Origin: JAZNUH01 sp045592225
GTDB taxonomy: Bacteria; Bacillota; Clostridia; UMGS1883; UMGS1540
Direction of reading: 5' to 3'
Assembly (NCBI GenBank): GCA_045592225.1
Contig: JAZNUH010000147.1
Coordinates: 1 to 17,442, forward strand
Length of the DNA: 17,442 nucleotides
How positions within the stretch are numbered: position 1 is the first letter of the stretch; each line of letters opens with the position of its first letter. The position numbers were made by a program, and so were the translations under genes. This document shows positions 6,982-14,769 of this stretch, in pieces. The notes under the pieces are model-generated. The model was given only the letters and a program-made list of their open reading frames with translations. It was not told the DNA's origin and searched no databases.

Positions 6982-8019
6982 ATGGCTACAAATGCGTATA
7001 AATCTGCCGGTGTTGACGTAGAAGCCGGTTACAAAGCGGTTGAGCTTATGAAAAGCCACGTAAAAAGAACACACGTGTCCGGAGTTATGTCACCCATTGG
7101 TGGCTTTGGAGGACTGTTTCTGCCTGATATTTCGGGTATGAAGGAACCTGTACTCGTATCGGGAACAGATGGTGTAGGCACAAAGCTTAAGCTTGCATTT
7201 ATGACAGACATTCATAACACAGTAGGTATTGACTGTGTTGCAATGTGCGTAAACGATATTGTTTGCTCGGGTGCAAAGCCCCTGTTTTTCCTTGACTATA
7301 TTGCAACAGGAAAAAACATTCCCGAAAAAATTGCAGATATTGTAAGCGGTGTAGCAGACGGATGTGTACAGGCAGGCTGTGCACTCATCGGCGGTGAAAC
7401 TGCAGAAATGCCCGGTTTTTATCCTGAAGACGAATACGATTTGGCAGGATTTTCCACCGGTATTGTTGACAAAAGCAAAATAATTGACGGAACATCATTA
7501 AAAGAAGGGGATGTTCTCATAGGACTTGCATCATCAGGTGTTCACAGTAACGGTTTTTCGTTGGTAAGAAAGCTGTTTAACCTTGAAAATGATACACAGG
7601 GCAAGCTTTCACAGCAGATTGAATCTCTTGGAGGAACACTTGGAGAAACACTTCTTACACCTACAAAAATATATGTAAAGAGCATTCTTGCGCTTATGGA
7701 TGCGGTTAAGGTTAAAGCAGTAAGCCATATCACAGGCGGAGGTTTTTATGAAAATATTCCCCGTATGTTGACAGAAGGTCTCAGAGCGGACATTGAACTT
7801 GGTTCATTTAACACTCTGCCCATATTCGACTTTATGAAGAGTGTAGGTCAGCTTACAGATGCAGACCTCTACAACACCTTCAATATGGGTATCGGTATGA
7901 TAGTTGCAGTTGACAAGACTGAGGCTGACAAAGCTATGGCAACCCTTAAAGCATGTGGAGAAACTGCATACATTATCGGTGAACTCCGTGCAGGAGAAAA
8001 GGGAATAGATTTGAGGTAG
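6982..8019 (+). CDS. purM: Phosphoribosylformylglycinamidine cyclo-ligase (AIR synthase)
   Basis: A 345-residue PurM, the ATP-dependent enzyme that closes FGAM to AIR. Signature segments are GTDGVGTK (61-68), CVNDIVCSGAKPLFFLDYIATGK, GGETAEMPGFY (137-147), GLASSGVHSNGFSLVR and ISHITGGGFYENIPR-like (HITGGGFYENIPR). Length is normal. Two in-frame ATGs exist: 6976 is only one base after the GGAG SD, while 6982 is seven bases after it, so 6982 is chosen (protein begins MATNAYKSAGVDV). It starts 19 bases after purF and is followed four bases later by purN. Confidence 0.96.
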   Translation: MATNAYKSAGVDVEAGYKAVELMKSHVKRTHVSGVMSPIGGFGGLFLPDISGMKEPVLVSGTDGVGTKLKLAFMTDIHNTVGIDCVAMCVNDIVCSGAKPLFFLDYIATGKNIPEKIADIVSGVADGCVQAGCALIGGETAEMPGFYPEDEYDLAGFSTGIVDKSKIIDGTSLKEGDVLIGLASSGVHSNGFSLVRKLFNLENDTQGKLSQQIESLGGTLGETLLTPTKIYVKSILALMDAVKVKAVSHITGGGFYENIPRMLTEGLRADIELGSFNTLPIFDFMKSVGQLTDADLYNTFNMGIGMIVAVDKTEADKAMATLKACGETAYIIGELRAGEKGIDLR

Positions 8020-8023
8020 TAAA

Positions 8024-8635
8024 ATGAAAATAGCAGTTCTGGTTTCGGGCGGCGGAACAAATCTCGGCGCCATAATCGAAGCGGTAAAAAACGGAAAAAT
8101 CAAATCGGCAGAAATTGCCTGTGTTGTGGCAAACAAGCCGGGTGTAGGCGCTATTGACCGTGCAGTTAATGCAGGCATTCCCTACAGAGTTATTACAAAG
8201 AAAGAATATGGCGATGCTTTTTGCGGCGAAATAGCTGATTATATTGCCGAAATGGGTGCAGAAATGGTTGTGCTTGCAGGCTTTCTTGCAATAGTGGACG
8301 AGCGTATATATGACCGCTTCCCCACAATCAATGTACATCCGTCGCTTATTCCCTCTTTCTGTGGAGAAGGCTATTACGGACTTGCTGTACACGAGGCGGC
8401 ACTTTCCTACGGCGTAAAGGTAACCGGTGCAACTGTCCACTTTGTAAACCGCGAGGTTGACGGTGGCGCAATAATTATGCAGAAGGCGGTTGCAATACAG
8501 GATGGAGATACGCCCGAGATACTGCAAAAACGCGTTATGGCAGAGGCAGAACATCAGATACTGCCCGAAGCAATAGAGCTTTTTGCATCAGGTAAAATAA
8601 CTGTTGACGGAAGAATAACAAAAATAAATAAATAA
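8024..8635 (+). CDS. purN: Phosphoribosylglycinamide formyltransferase
   Basis: A 203-residue GAR transformylase that uses 10-formyltetrahydrofolate to make FGAR. The N-terminus VLVSGGGTNLGAII is the phosphate-binding segment; the catalytic Asn and His lie in INVHPSLIPSF, and the later catalytic Asp in HFVNREVDGGAII (the common form is VDTGPII). After HPSLIPSF the usual PG is CGEGYYG. Its SD (GAGGTAG) overlaps the purM stop, four bases upstream, so translation is coupled. Confidence 0.95.
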   Translation: MKIAVLVSGGGTNLGAIIEAVKNGKIKSAEIACVVANKPGVGAIDRAVNAGIPYRVITKKEYGDAFCGEIADYIAEMGAEMVVLAGFLAIVDERIYDRFPTINVHPSLIPSFCGEGYYGLAVHEAALSYGVKVTGATVHFVNREVDGGAIIMQKAVAIQDGDTPEILQKRVMAEAEHQILPEAIELFASGKITVDGRITKINK

Positions 8636-8645
8636 GGTGGTTAAT

Positions 8646-9350
8646 ATGAATAATCTGGGAACACTCTTAAAAGAAAACTCCTACCCGGGCAGAGGTATTG
8701 TTATTGGAAAAAGCGAGGACGGAAAGAGCGCGGTAATTGCATATTTTATTATGGGCAGAAGCGAAAACAGCCGTAACAGAATTTTTGAAATGTACGGAGA
8801 AAATATGAGAACAAAGGCTTTTGATGAATCAAAGCTTATCGACCCTTCACTTATTATCTATTCTCCCGTAAGAACAATCGGCGGAAAAACCATCGTTACA
8901 AACGGCGACCAGACGGATACTGTGTATGAGTTTATTGAAGAAGGAAAAACCTTTGAAGAAGCACTTCGCACCCGTGAATTTGAGCCTGATGCCCCCAACT
9001 TCACACCTCGTATTTCGGGCGTTGTAGAAGGCTTTGACTACAAGCTTTCTATCCTCAAAAGCGCAGAGGGTAATGACAAAGCGGTAAGAAGATATTTTTA
9101 CGAGTATACAACACCTATTGCAGGAGAAGGCCACTTTATTCATACATACCGTTGTGACGGAAATCCCATCCCCTCCTTTGAAGGCGAACCCGAAAAGGTG
9201 GAAATCAAGGGAGATATTGAAGAATTTGCCAACGAAATATGGAAAAACTTAAACGAGGACAACAAGGTTTCACTGTTTGTAAGATACATTGATGTGGCAA
9301 GCGGAAAAACACAGACCAAAATTATAAATAAAAACGGAGGTCAGGCATGA
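8646..9350 (+). CDS. purO: IMP cyclohydrolase, PurO-type (stand-alone)
   Basis: A 234-residue protein of the IMP cyclohydrolase family first known from archaea, which closes FAICAR to IMP, the last step of the pathway. Matches to archaeal PurO include the N-terminal YPGRGIVIGKSEDGKSAVIAYFIMGRS, the central TNGDQTDTVYEFIEEGKTFEEAL and the NFTPRISGVV segment. It replaces the N-terminal MGS-like cyclohydrolase domain of bifunctional PurH. A GTG at 8637 is in frame, but AAGGTGG (8634-8640) is clearly the SD for the ATG at 8646, so that start is chosen. It ends in a four-base ATGA overlap with the next gene, encoding the formyltransferase that supplies its substrate. The family assignment is strong; the symbol is borrowed from archaea. 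Confidence 0.88.
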   Translation: MNNLGTLLKENSYPGRGIVIGKSEDGKSAVIAYFIMGRSENSRNRIFEMYGENMRTKAFDESKLIDPSLIIYSPVRTIGGKTIVTNGDQTDTVYEFIEEGKTFEEALRTREFEPDAPNFTPRISGVVEGFDYKLSILKSAEGNDKAVRRYFYEYTTPIAGEGHFIHTYRCDGNPIPSFEGEPEKVEIKGDIEEFANEIWKNLNEDNKVSLFVRYIDVASGKTQTKIINKNGGQA

Positions 9351-10519
9351 AAGAAATGATGCTTAAGTACGGTTGTAACCCTAATCAGAAACCGTCAAGA
9401 ATTTTTATGGAACAGGGCGAGCTGCCCATTGAAGTATTAAGCGGTGCACCCGGATATATAAATCTGCTGGATGCGTTCAACGGCTATCAGCTGGTACGCG
9501 AACTGCAGGAAGCAACAGGACTTGTCTCGGCAACATCCTTTAAACACGTAAGCCCTGCAGGTGCAGCTGTTGCGCAGGAAATTTCGGACAAAATGAAAAA
9601 GGTGTACTTTGCACCCGATATGCCCCTGACACCTATGGCAAGCGCCTATGTAGCTGCAAGAGGTGCTGACAGAATGTCCTCCTTCGGTGATTTCGCGGCT
9701 CTGTCCGGCGAATGTGACGAATGCACAGCACTTATTCTTGCAAAAGAGGTATCCGACGGTATTATTGCTCCGTCCTACACACCCGAAGCGCTTGAAATTC
9801 TCCGTGCAAAACGCGGCGGAAAATATAATGTAATAAAAATTGACCCGAACTACAGACCTGCTGAAATAGAACGCAAGCAGGTTTACGGTGTTACCTTTGA
9901 ACAGGGCAGAAACGAAATTGCAATTACCACAGATATGCTGAAGGAAATTGTAACACAGAACAAAGAAATGCCCGAAAGTGCAAAGAACGACCTTCTTATA
10001 GCTCTTATCACACTTAAATATACACAGTCAAACTCTGTTTGCTATGCAAAAGGCGGTGCGGCAATAGGAATTGGTGCAGGACAGCAGTCCAGAATACATT
10101 GTACACGTCTTGCAGGTAATAAGGCAGATATATGGTACTTAAGACAGCACGATAAAGTACTTTCCCTGCCCTTCAGAGCAGACCTTAAGCGTGCAGAAAG
10201 AGATAATGCAATAGACGTTTATATTTCCGATGATTATATGGACGTGCTTGCAGACGGCGCATGGGAAGGCATTTTCACAGAAAAGCCCGAGCCTCTTACA
10301 AAGGAAGAAAAGACAGCATGGCTTAAGACACAGAGCGATGTTGCTCTGGCATCTGATGCTTTCTTCCCCTTTGGTGATAATATTGAAAGAGCAGCAAAGA
10401 GTGGTGTAAAATATATTGCACAGCCCGGCGGCTCTGTTCGAGACGATAATGTTATTGCAACCTGCGACAAGTATGGTATGACAATGGCATTTACAGGAAC
10501 ACGTCTTTTCCACCACTAA
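9347..10519 (+). CDS. AICAR formyltransferase, stand-alone PurH-like
   Basis: A 390-residue enzyme with only the AICAR transformylase half of PurH; it makes FAICAR from AICAR and formyl-THF. It begins at the AICARFT signature LKYGCNPNQKPSRIF, has the catalytic Lys66-His67 in SFKHVSPAGAAVAQ, and later SNSVCYAKGGAAIGIGAGQQSR and DAFFPFGDNIERAAKSGVKYIAQPGGSVRDD. The MGS-like cyclohydrolase domain (about 130-200 residues) normally fused in front in bifunctional PurH is absent; the preceding gene supplies that activity. An ACGGAGG SD and four-base ATGA overlap couple it to the purO-type gene. Some would call it purH or purV; I leave the symbol blank. Confidence 0.93.
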   Translation: MKEMMLKYGCNPNQKPSRIFMEQGELPIEVLSGAPGYINLLDAFNGYQLVRELQEATGLVSATSFKHVSPAGAAVAQEISDKMKKVYFAPDMPLTPMASAYVAARGADRMSSFGDFAALSGECDECTALILAKEVSDGIIAPSYTPEALEILRAKRGGKYNVIKIDPNYRPAEIERKQVYGVTFEQGRNEIAITTDMLKEIVTQNKEMPESAKNDLLIALITLKYTQSNSVCYAKGGAAIGIGAGQQSRIHCTRLAGNKADIWYLRQHDKVLSLPFRADLKRAERDNAIDVYISDDYMDVLADGAWEGIFTEKPEPLTKEEKTAWLKTQSDVALASDAFFPFGDNIERAAKSGVKYIAQPGGSVRDDNVIATCDKYGMTMAFTGTRLFHH

Positions 10520-10527
10520 AAAACACT

Positions 10528-10560
10528 CCGCCGCCGACTTTTGTCTGGCGGCGGTATTTA
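10528..10560 (+). terminator. GC-rich hairpin at the end of the purine operon
   Basis: Stem CCGCCGCC-GAC, loop TTTT, GTC-T-GGCGGCGG (10528-10554) with one bulge. The stem is very stable, but the following sequence TATTTATA is a poor T-run. It may be a leaky terminator, an mRNA 3' end stabiliser, or an attenuator before ddh. Confidence 0.6.
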
Positions 10561-10582
10561 TACCCGAAAGGAGACAATACTT

Positions 10583-11563
10583 ATGATTAATGTGGCTATT
10601 GCAGGTTACGGTAACCTGGGCAAGGGTGTAGAATGTGCTGTTGCACAAAACAGCGATATGACACTGTATGGTGTTTTTTCGCGCAGGAATCCTGAAACCG
10701 TTAAAACACTTACAGGTACGGCGGTTTACCATATGGATGACATATTAAACCATAAGGACAAGATAGATGTTCTTGTTATATGCGGCGGAAGTGCGACAGA
10801 CCTTCCTGTGCAGACACCCGAACTGGTAAAAAACTTTAATGTAATTGACAGCTTTGACACCCATGCAAAAATCCCCGGACATTTTGCAAATGTTGATAAA
10901 GCGGCAAAAGAGGGCGGAAACATTGCTATTATTTCTGTTGGCTGGGACCCCGGTATGTTCTCTCTTAACAGACTGTATGCAGAAGCGGTTTTACCTGACG
11001 GAAAGGATTATACCTTCTGGGGCAAGGGCGTAAGTCAGGGCCATTCAGATGCTATACGCAGAATTGACGGAGTTGTGGATGCCAAGCAGTACACAATCCC
11101 TGTACCAGATGCCCTTGATGCAGTAAGGAGCGGTGCAAACCCCGAGCTTTCCACAAGACAAAAGCATACAAGAGAATGCTTTGTGGTAGCTGCAGAGGGC
11201 GCAGACAAAGCAAGAATTGAACAGCAAATAAAAACAATGCCCAACTATTTTGCGGACTATGACACAACTGTTCATTTTATAACACTGGAAGAACTCAAAC
11301 GCGACCATAGCGGTATTCCTCACGGCGGATTTGTTATCCGCAGCGGAAAAACAGGCTTGAAGGGTGAAAACAGTCATGTTATAGAATACAGCCTAAAGCT
11401 TGACTCTAACCCTGAATTCACATCCTCGGTGCTTGTTGCATACGCACGTGCTGCGGTAAAAATGAGCAAGGAAGGTCTTAGTGGATGCAAAACAGCATTT
11501 GATATTGCGCCCGCATACCTTTCACCTTGTACAGGTGAAGAACTCAGAAAGAGATTATTATAG
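10583..11563 (+). CDS. ddh: meso-diaminopimelate D-dehydrogenase
   Basis: A 326-residue NADP-dependent enzyme that interconverts L-2-amino-6-oxopimelate (tetrahydrodipicolinate) plus ammonia and meso-diaminopimelate, the one-step route to the lysine and peptidoglycan precursor. The Rossmann start is AIAGYGNLGKGVE; other conserved segments are VFSRR, CGGSATDLPVQ, SVGWDPGMFSLNRL (Trp121-Gly124), FWGKGVSQGHSDAIRRI (from Trp146) and IPHGGFVIRSG, all matching Corynebacterium Ddh. The frame is open upstream to 10541, but the ATG at 10583 has a GAAAGGAGA SD and starts the conserved sequence. There is little room for an independent promoter after the pur hairpin, so read-through is likely. Terminators follow. 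Confidence 0.97.
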   Translation: MINVAIAGYGNLGKGVECAVAQNSDMTLYGVFSRRNPETVKTLTGTAVYHMDDILNHKDKIDVLVICGGSATDLPVQTPELVKNFNVIDSFDTHAKIPGHFANVDKAAKEGGNIAIISVGWDPGMFSLNRLYAEAVLPDGKDYTFWGKGVSQGHSDAIRRIDGVVDAKQYTIPVPDALDAVRSGANPELSTRQKHTRECFVVAAEGADKARIEQQIKTMPNYFADYDTTVHFITLEELKRDHSGIPHGGFVIRSGKTGLKGENSHVIEYSLKLDSNPEFTSSVLVAYARAAVKMSKEGLSGCKTAFDIAPAYLSPCTGEELRKRLL

Positions 11564-11597
11564 AAAAAAAGCCCTTTCGGCGGTGCTTATTAGGGCG

Positions 11598-11621
11598 AAG
11601 CCGGTTTTGGCTTGTTATTTT
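11598..11621 (+). terminator. Weak terminator-like hairpin after ddh
   Basis: AAGCC-GGTTTT-GGCTT (11598-11613) with tail GTTATTTT. A wider stem GCCCT/AGGGC (11571-11575 with 11592-11596) lies just before it. It may be the first of two stop signals. Confidence 0.4.
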
Positions 11622-11636
11622 CCGCTGATAGTGCGC

Positions 11637-11676
11637 AAAAAAAACGCAGACATACGCCAGTATGACTGCGTTTTTT
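11637..11676. terminator. Strong terminator between ddh and the phosphoesterase operon
   Basis: Stem AAACGCAG-A-CATAC, loop GCCA, GTATG-A-CTGCGTTTTTT (11641-11676) with one A-A mismatch and A/T runs on both sides. It separates ddh from the downstream promoter at about 11738-11746. Confidence 0.85.
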
Positions 11677-11737
11677 GAAAGATGCTTTAAATGGGTAAAA
11701 AAACTCCTCAAAAAGACATACAAAAAAAGCAAAAATA

Positions 11738-11746
11738 TGATATAAT
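11738..11746 (+). promoter_or_regulatory. Extended -10 promoter of the phosphoesterase operon
   Basis: TGATATAAT is an extended -10 with a perfect TATAAT (11741-11746). The -35 is poor (about 11718-11723, ATACAA). It lies 27 bases before the first ATG, which has a GGGGGTG SD. Confidence 0.7.
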
Positions 11747-11772
11747 ATTTTAGAGTAAAAGGGGGTGCTCGA

Positions 11773-13416
11773 ATGAAAAAGTATTATCCGGTGCCTATGC
11801 ACATACACTCTGTCTGGGAGCGTAATGCAGGAATGGAAGGACATTTTTATAATGCACAAAAGCTGGGTATAAAGCATATGTACATAACAGATCACGACGT
11901 GCGTATGGGTCCGAGAGAAAACCATATCGGCGGATATGATTTTTCAAAAGCGGGTCTTTTTACAAATGAGCCGTCCCCTGACCCGAGAAGACCAAGATGG
12001 CACGGATTCAAAGAGGTAAAAGCTGATGAGGGAACAAGCTATTTTGTTGCCGATGGTATGCTTATGATGGAGGCACAGGGCGGAAATGATGAATGGACAG
12101 AGCTTTCGCTGGTGTTTGATACATCACAGAAACGCCACGAGTATGCTCTTTTGGCAAATGTGATTTTAAATATGTATATGCAGGTGTCGGTAGAAGATGA
12201 AGATAGCCGTGCCATAGTGGACGTAGAGCTTTCGCAACGTCCGCCTGATTTTGGGTTTGGGCATATAAAATATGTGTTCGGGAACGTTGAAGGTTTAGAG
12301 TCACCTCATACCGCAATTATTCCCGTGACAGCGAAATCCTGTTTTGCGGAGTATGTATTCAGTTTGTTGGCAGACGCACAAAGCGTAGGTGGCGGTGATA
12401 ATGTTTTGCGGAGAATGAGCCTGACCCTGTCTGCAAGACGAGGAAAAAAAGCAGAGCTTAAAATTGCTAAGTTCAGCTTTTTGTGGGATATTGAATTTGA
12501 AGAAGGACGTCGTGCTCAGCAGCGGCTTGCCGATGAGCTTGGCAAAAAATACGGCGTAAAAGCATTTGTTACAAGCGAGATAACAGGTGCAGGACCGCAC
12601 AAAAACTGCTTCAGCACACGTGTTCCTGTTATTAACTACAGGGAGAGAAATTTTTGTGTAACCGATGAGCAGGCAATGGAGCATGTAAGAGAATATGGCG
12701 GAATATATTCCAGAAACCACCCCTTTGAGGAATTAAAGGATAGGTTTGCATCGGGAATTACTGAGCAGGAAAAGCAGGAGCTTATTGATGCACATATACG
12801 CAGATTTATAGAAAACAAAGCATGGGACGCCACCCTGCTGGAGGTGGGGTTTCCCCAGGGACGTGAGGGATTTACCCCCGAAATACATTTAAAACTGTGG
12901 GATGCTTTGTCAGCGGCGGGTGTCTTTATCACCGGTTATGGCGACAGTGACAACCACACCAATAACACTTCCTGGTTTGACGGAAATAATTTTGTAGCAT
13001 ACATTGCGGCACAAAACCCTTGCGAAGAGGAATTTGTAAGCAGTATGAAACGGGGGGATATGTACACGGGTGACCCGGTTTATCTGCAAAACATAACAGT
13101 CTCCTTTGAAGGAAGTGACGGGCAGAGAATGGGTCAGGTGGAGAATACCGATAAAACATTTTTTGCTGTTCTTAAATTGTTCGGGGTGCCCGAAGGTTGC
13201 ACAGTTGTTTGGACAATTAACGGAAAAAATGAACCGCCACAAAAATGTACCGGAGATTATTCGGGCAGAATAGAAGTTCCAAAAGAAGAAAAGGTAAACT
13301 TTGTGCGTGCGGCACTTTATAAAGGAGAAAGATGCATTATGCTTACAAACCCTATTTACCGTACCACAGACCGCACAATAATTGTTCCTGAGGAAAGGAA
13401 AGTAAAAAATGTATAA
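11773..13416 (+). CDS. PHP-superfamily metallohydrolase, CehA/McbA-like
   Basis: A 547-residue predicted metal-dependent phosphoesterase of the PHP superfamily, no exact name recognised. PHP metal motifs can be followed along the chain: His10-X-His12 in PMHIHS, Asp40-His41-Asp42 in YITDHD, Glu269 in VTSEITG, His316 in SRNHPFE and Asp391-X-Asp393-X-His395 in GYGDSDNH. Between the second and third motifs is an inserted region of roughly 200 residues (about 60-250) rich in alternating strands, which looks like a jelly-roll or carbohydrate-binding type domain. The C-terminus (about 430-547, ending in TNPIYRTTDRT) is a beta-sandwich like that of CehA/McbA family members. No signal peptide, so probably cytoplasmic. 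Strong SD GGGGGTG. It overlaps the next gene by 8 bases. The substrate is unknown. Confidence 0.8.
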   Translation: MKKYYPVPMHIHSVWERNAGMEGHFYNAQKLGIKHMYITDHDVRMGPRENHIGGYDFSKAGLFTNEPSPDPRRPRWHGFKEVKADEGTSYFVADGMLMMEAQGGNDEWTELSLVFDTSQKRHEYALLANVILNMYMQVSVEDEDSRAIVDVELSQRPPDFGFGHIKYVFGNVEGLESPHTAIIPVTAKSCFAEYVFSLLADAQSVGGGDNVLRRMSLTLSARRGKKAELKIAKFSFLWDIEFEEGRRAQQRLADELGKKYGVKAFVTSEITGAGPHKNCFSTRVPVINYRERNFCVTDEQAMEHVREYGGIYSRNHPFEELKDRFASGITEQEKQELIDAHIRRFIENKAWDATLLEVGFPQGREGFTPEIHLKLWDALSAAGVFITGYGDSDNHTNNTSWFDGNNFVAYIAAQNPCEEEFVSSMKRGDMYTGDPVYLQNITVSFEGSDGQRMGQVENTDKTFFAVLKLFGVPEGCTVVWTINGKNEPPQKCTGDYSGRIEVPKEEKVNFVRAALYKGERCIMLTNPIYRTTDRTIIVPEERKVKNV

Positions 13417-13993
13417 AAGGATTATATCTTTTTTTCGGCCTGTAATTTTGCCGGTTGAATTAAAAAGGAGAAAAACAGAAGTCATACTTCATATCGGCGA
13501 TGTACCCGAGTGGGAGTTTTCGTACATAAAAAGACTTATAAAAAAAGTACAGCCCGAGGTAATTGTACACACAGGCGATCTGGTAGATAATTTGAAGGCA
13601 GGAAGAAAGCCGGAGGACATACCTGCATACAAAAAATATGCAAAAGAGCTTATTAGATTTATGGAGGATAACTCAAACGAGGTTTATATGGTCCCGGGAA
13701 ATAATGATATAGAAGATTATATAAGGGAAACTGTTACAAAAACACAGATTGTACCTGCAGACACATGTATAAGGATAAAAAATATACCTTGCCTGCTTTG
13801 CCACAGGGTCATGGATATCAGCGGCGACGGAAAGTTTTATTTGTATGGGCACGGTCCGACAGGAGATACACATCCGTGGGCAGAAAATGGCAAAGATGGT
13901 CGGTACTATTCAAACGTTTTCTTTGCACCGGCAGTTATTTTTGCCGACGGCGAAAAAATGATTAGACTAAAGGGGTTCAAACGCAGAAAATGA
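13409..13993 (+). CDS. Metallophosphoesterase, calcineurin-like, divergent
   Basis: A 194-residue protein with metallophosphoesterase motifs: ILHIGDV (28-32), IVHTGDLVDN (52-61) and VPGNND (95-100), then LCHRVMD and YGHGPTGDTH near the end. In the usual first motif Asp-X-His the His is missing: Asp31 is followed by Val-Pro-Glu-Trp. The usual final GHTH is replaced by GHGPTGDTH. It may still bind two metals, but with altered ligands, or may have lost activity. The ATG has an AGGAAAGG SD and overlaps the PHP gene by 8 bases; the stop overlaps the next start by four bases (ATGA). The tight coupling implies the same pathway as its neighbours. Assigned to the fold with good confidence, substrate unknown. 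Confidence 0.78.
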   Translation: MYKRIISFFRPVILPVELKRRKTEVILHIGDVPEWEFSYIKRLIKKVQPEVIVHTGDLVDNLKAGRKPEDIPAYKKYAKELIRFMEDNSNEVYMVPGNNDIEDYIRETVTKTQIVPADTCIRIKNIPCLLCHRVMDISGDGKFYLYGHGPTGDTHPWAENGKDGRYYSNVFFAPAVIFADGEKMIRLKGFKRRK

Positions 13994-14700
13994 AAATATA
14001 TATAACAAGACACGGACAGGTATGTCCCCATGAATTTGAAAAAAGTGTAGATTTTCCTACAGGCGATATACCATTGACCGAAACAGGATGTCAGCAGGCA
14101 GTGTGCCTGGGGGAAGAGATGAAGAAAAGAGGGTTTGCGGGTAAAATTATTTCATCACCCTACCGACGCACCATGATGACGGCAAATCTTGTGGCAGAGA
14201 AATGCGGAGCACAAATTTATCCGGATGGTGCATTGAGAGAGATGTTTTTTTCAAATGAAGCGGCAGAAAATTTTGAGGGGATGCCGATTCATATATTAAG
14301 GAAAGAATTTAATTTCATTGCCCCTGATGCACAGATTCCTTTTCCGTGGTGGACGACTCATGCAGACTCTCTTGAGGAAGTAGCAATGAGGCTCGAAGGC
14401 TTCTGGGAGGACTTGCTCAGAAAAGACTTTGAAGAGGTTCTGGTTATTTGTCACGGTGCATCGGTTTTCGGCTCGGTAAATTATTTTAACAAAAAATTCG
14501 GACTGGGATTTCCTGCGGAGCTTCCGACTTTAGGCGAATTTCTTGCCACCCGTAACTTAAATTGCAATATTTCATGTATAGAAACAAATGGAAACGGAGA
14601 CATGATTTTGGCACGGTTGTTTTTCACCGGGCATCTTGATGATGAGCTCCTCACATCAAATACCAATATCAAGGCGCGTCCGGAGGAAATAAATTTATAA
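13990..14700 (+). CDS. Histidine phosphatase (phosphoglycerate mutase-like) family protein
   Basis: A 236-residue histidine-phosphatase superfamily member. The phosphohistidine loop is TRHGQ with Arg7-His8-Gly9, the second Arg is in SSPYRRTMMTA (Arg59), and the second catalytic His is His155 in VICHGAS. These make it catalytically complete as a phosphatase. It is longer than SixA-type enzymes and has no signal peptide. It could act on a small sugar phosphate or on a phospho-intermediate made by the two upstream enzymes; the substrate cannot be read from sequence. The start codon overlaps the previous stop (ATGA); its own SD (AAGGGG) is about 14 bases away, so it depends on coupling. A strong terminator follows. 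Confidence 0.88.
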   Translation: MKIYITRHGQVCPHEFEKSVDFPTGDIPLTETGCQQAVCLGEEMKKRGFAGKIISSPYRRTMMTANLVAEKCGAQIYPDGALREMFFSNEAAENFEGMPIHILRKEFNFIAPDAQIPFPWWTTHADSLEEVAMRLEGFWEDLLRKDFEEVLVICHGASVFGSVNYFNKKFGLGFPAELPTLGEFLATRNLNCNISCIETNGNGDMILARLFFTGHLDDELLTSNTNIKARPEEINL

Positions 14701-14726
14701 AGGAACTCATTTTTTGAATAAAAGAT

Positions 14727-14761
14727 AAAAAGGGGAATCCGCAAACGGACTCCCCTTTTTA
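14727..14761. terminator. Bidirectional terminator between phosphatase and tetR genes
   Basis: Stem AAAAAGGGGA-A-TCCG, loop CAAA, CGGA-C-TCCCCTTTTT. A and T runs on both sides let it end the plus-strand operon and the convergent tetR-type gene, whose stop is at 14770. Confidence 0.92.
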
Positions 14762-14769
14762 TGCCCCGA

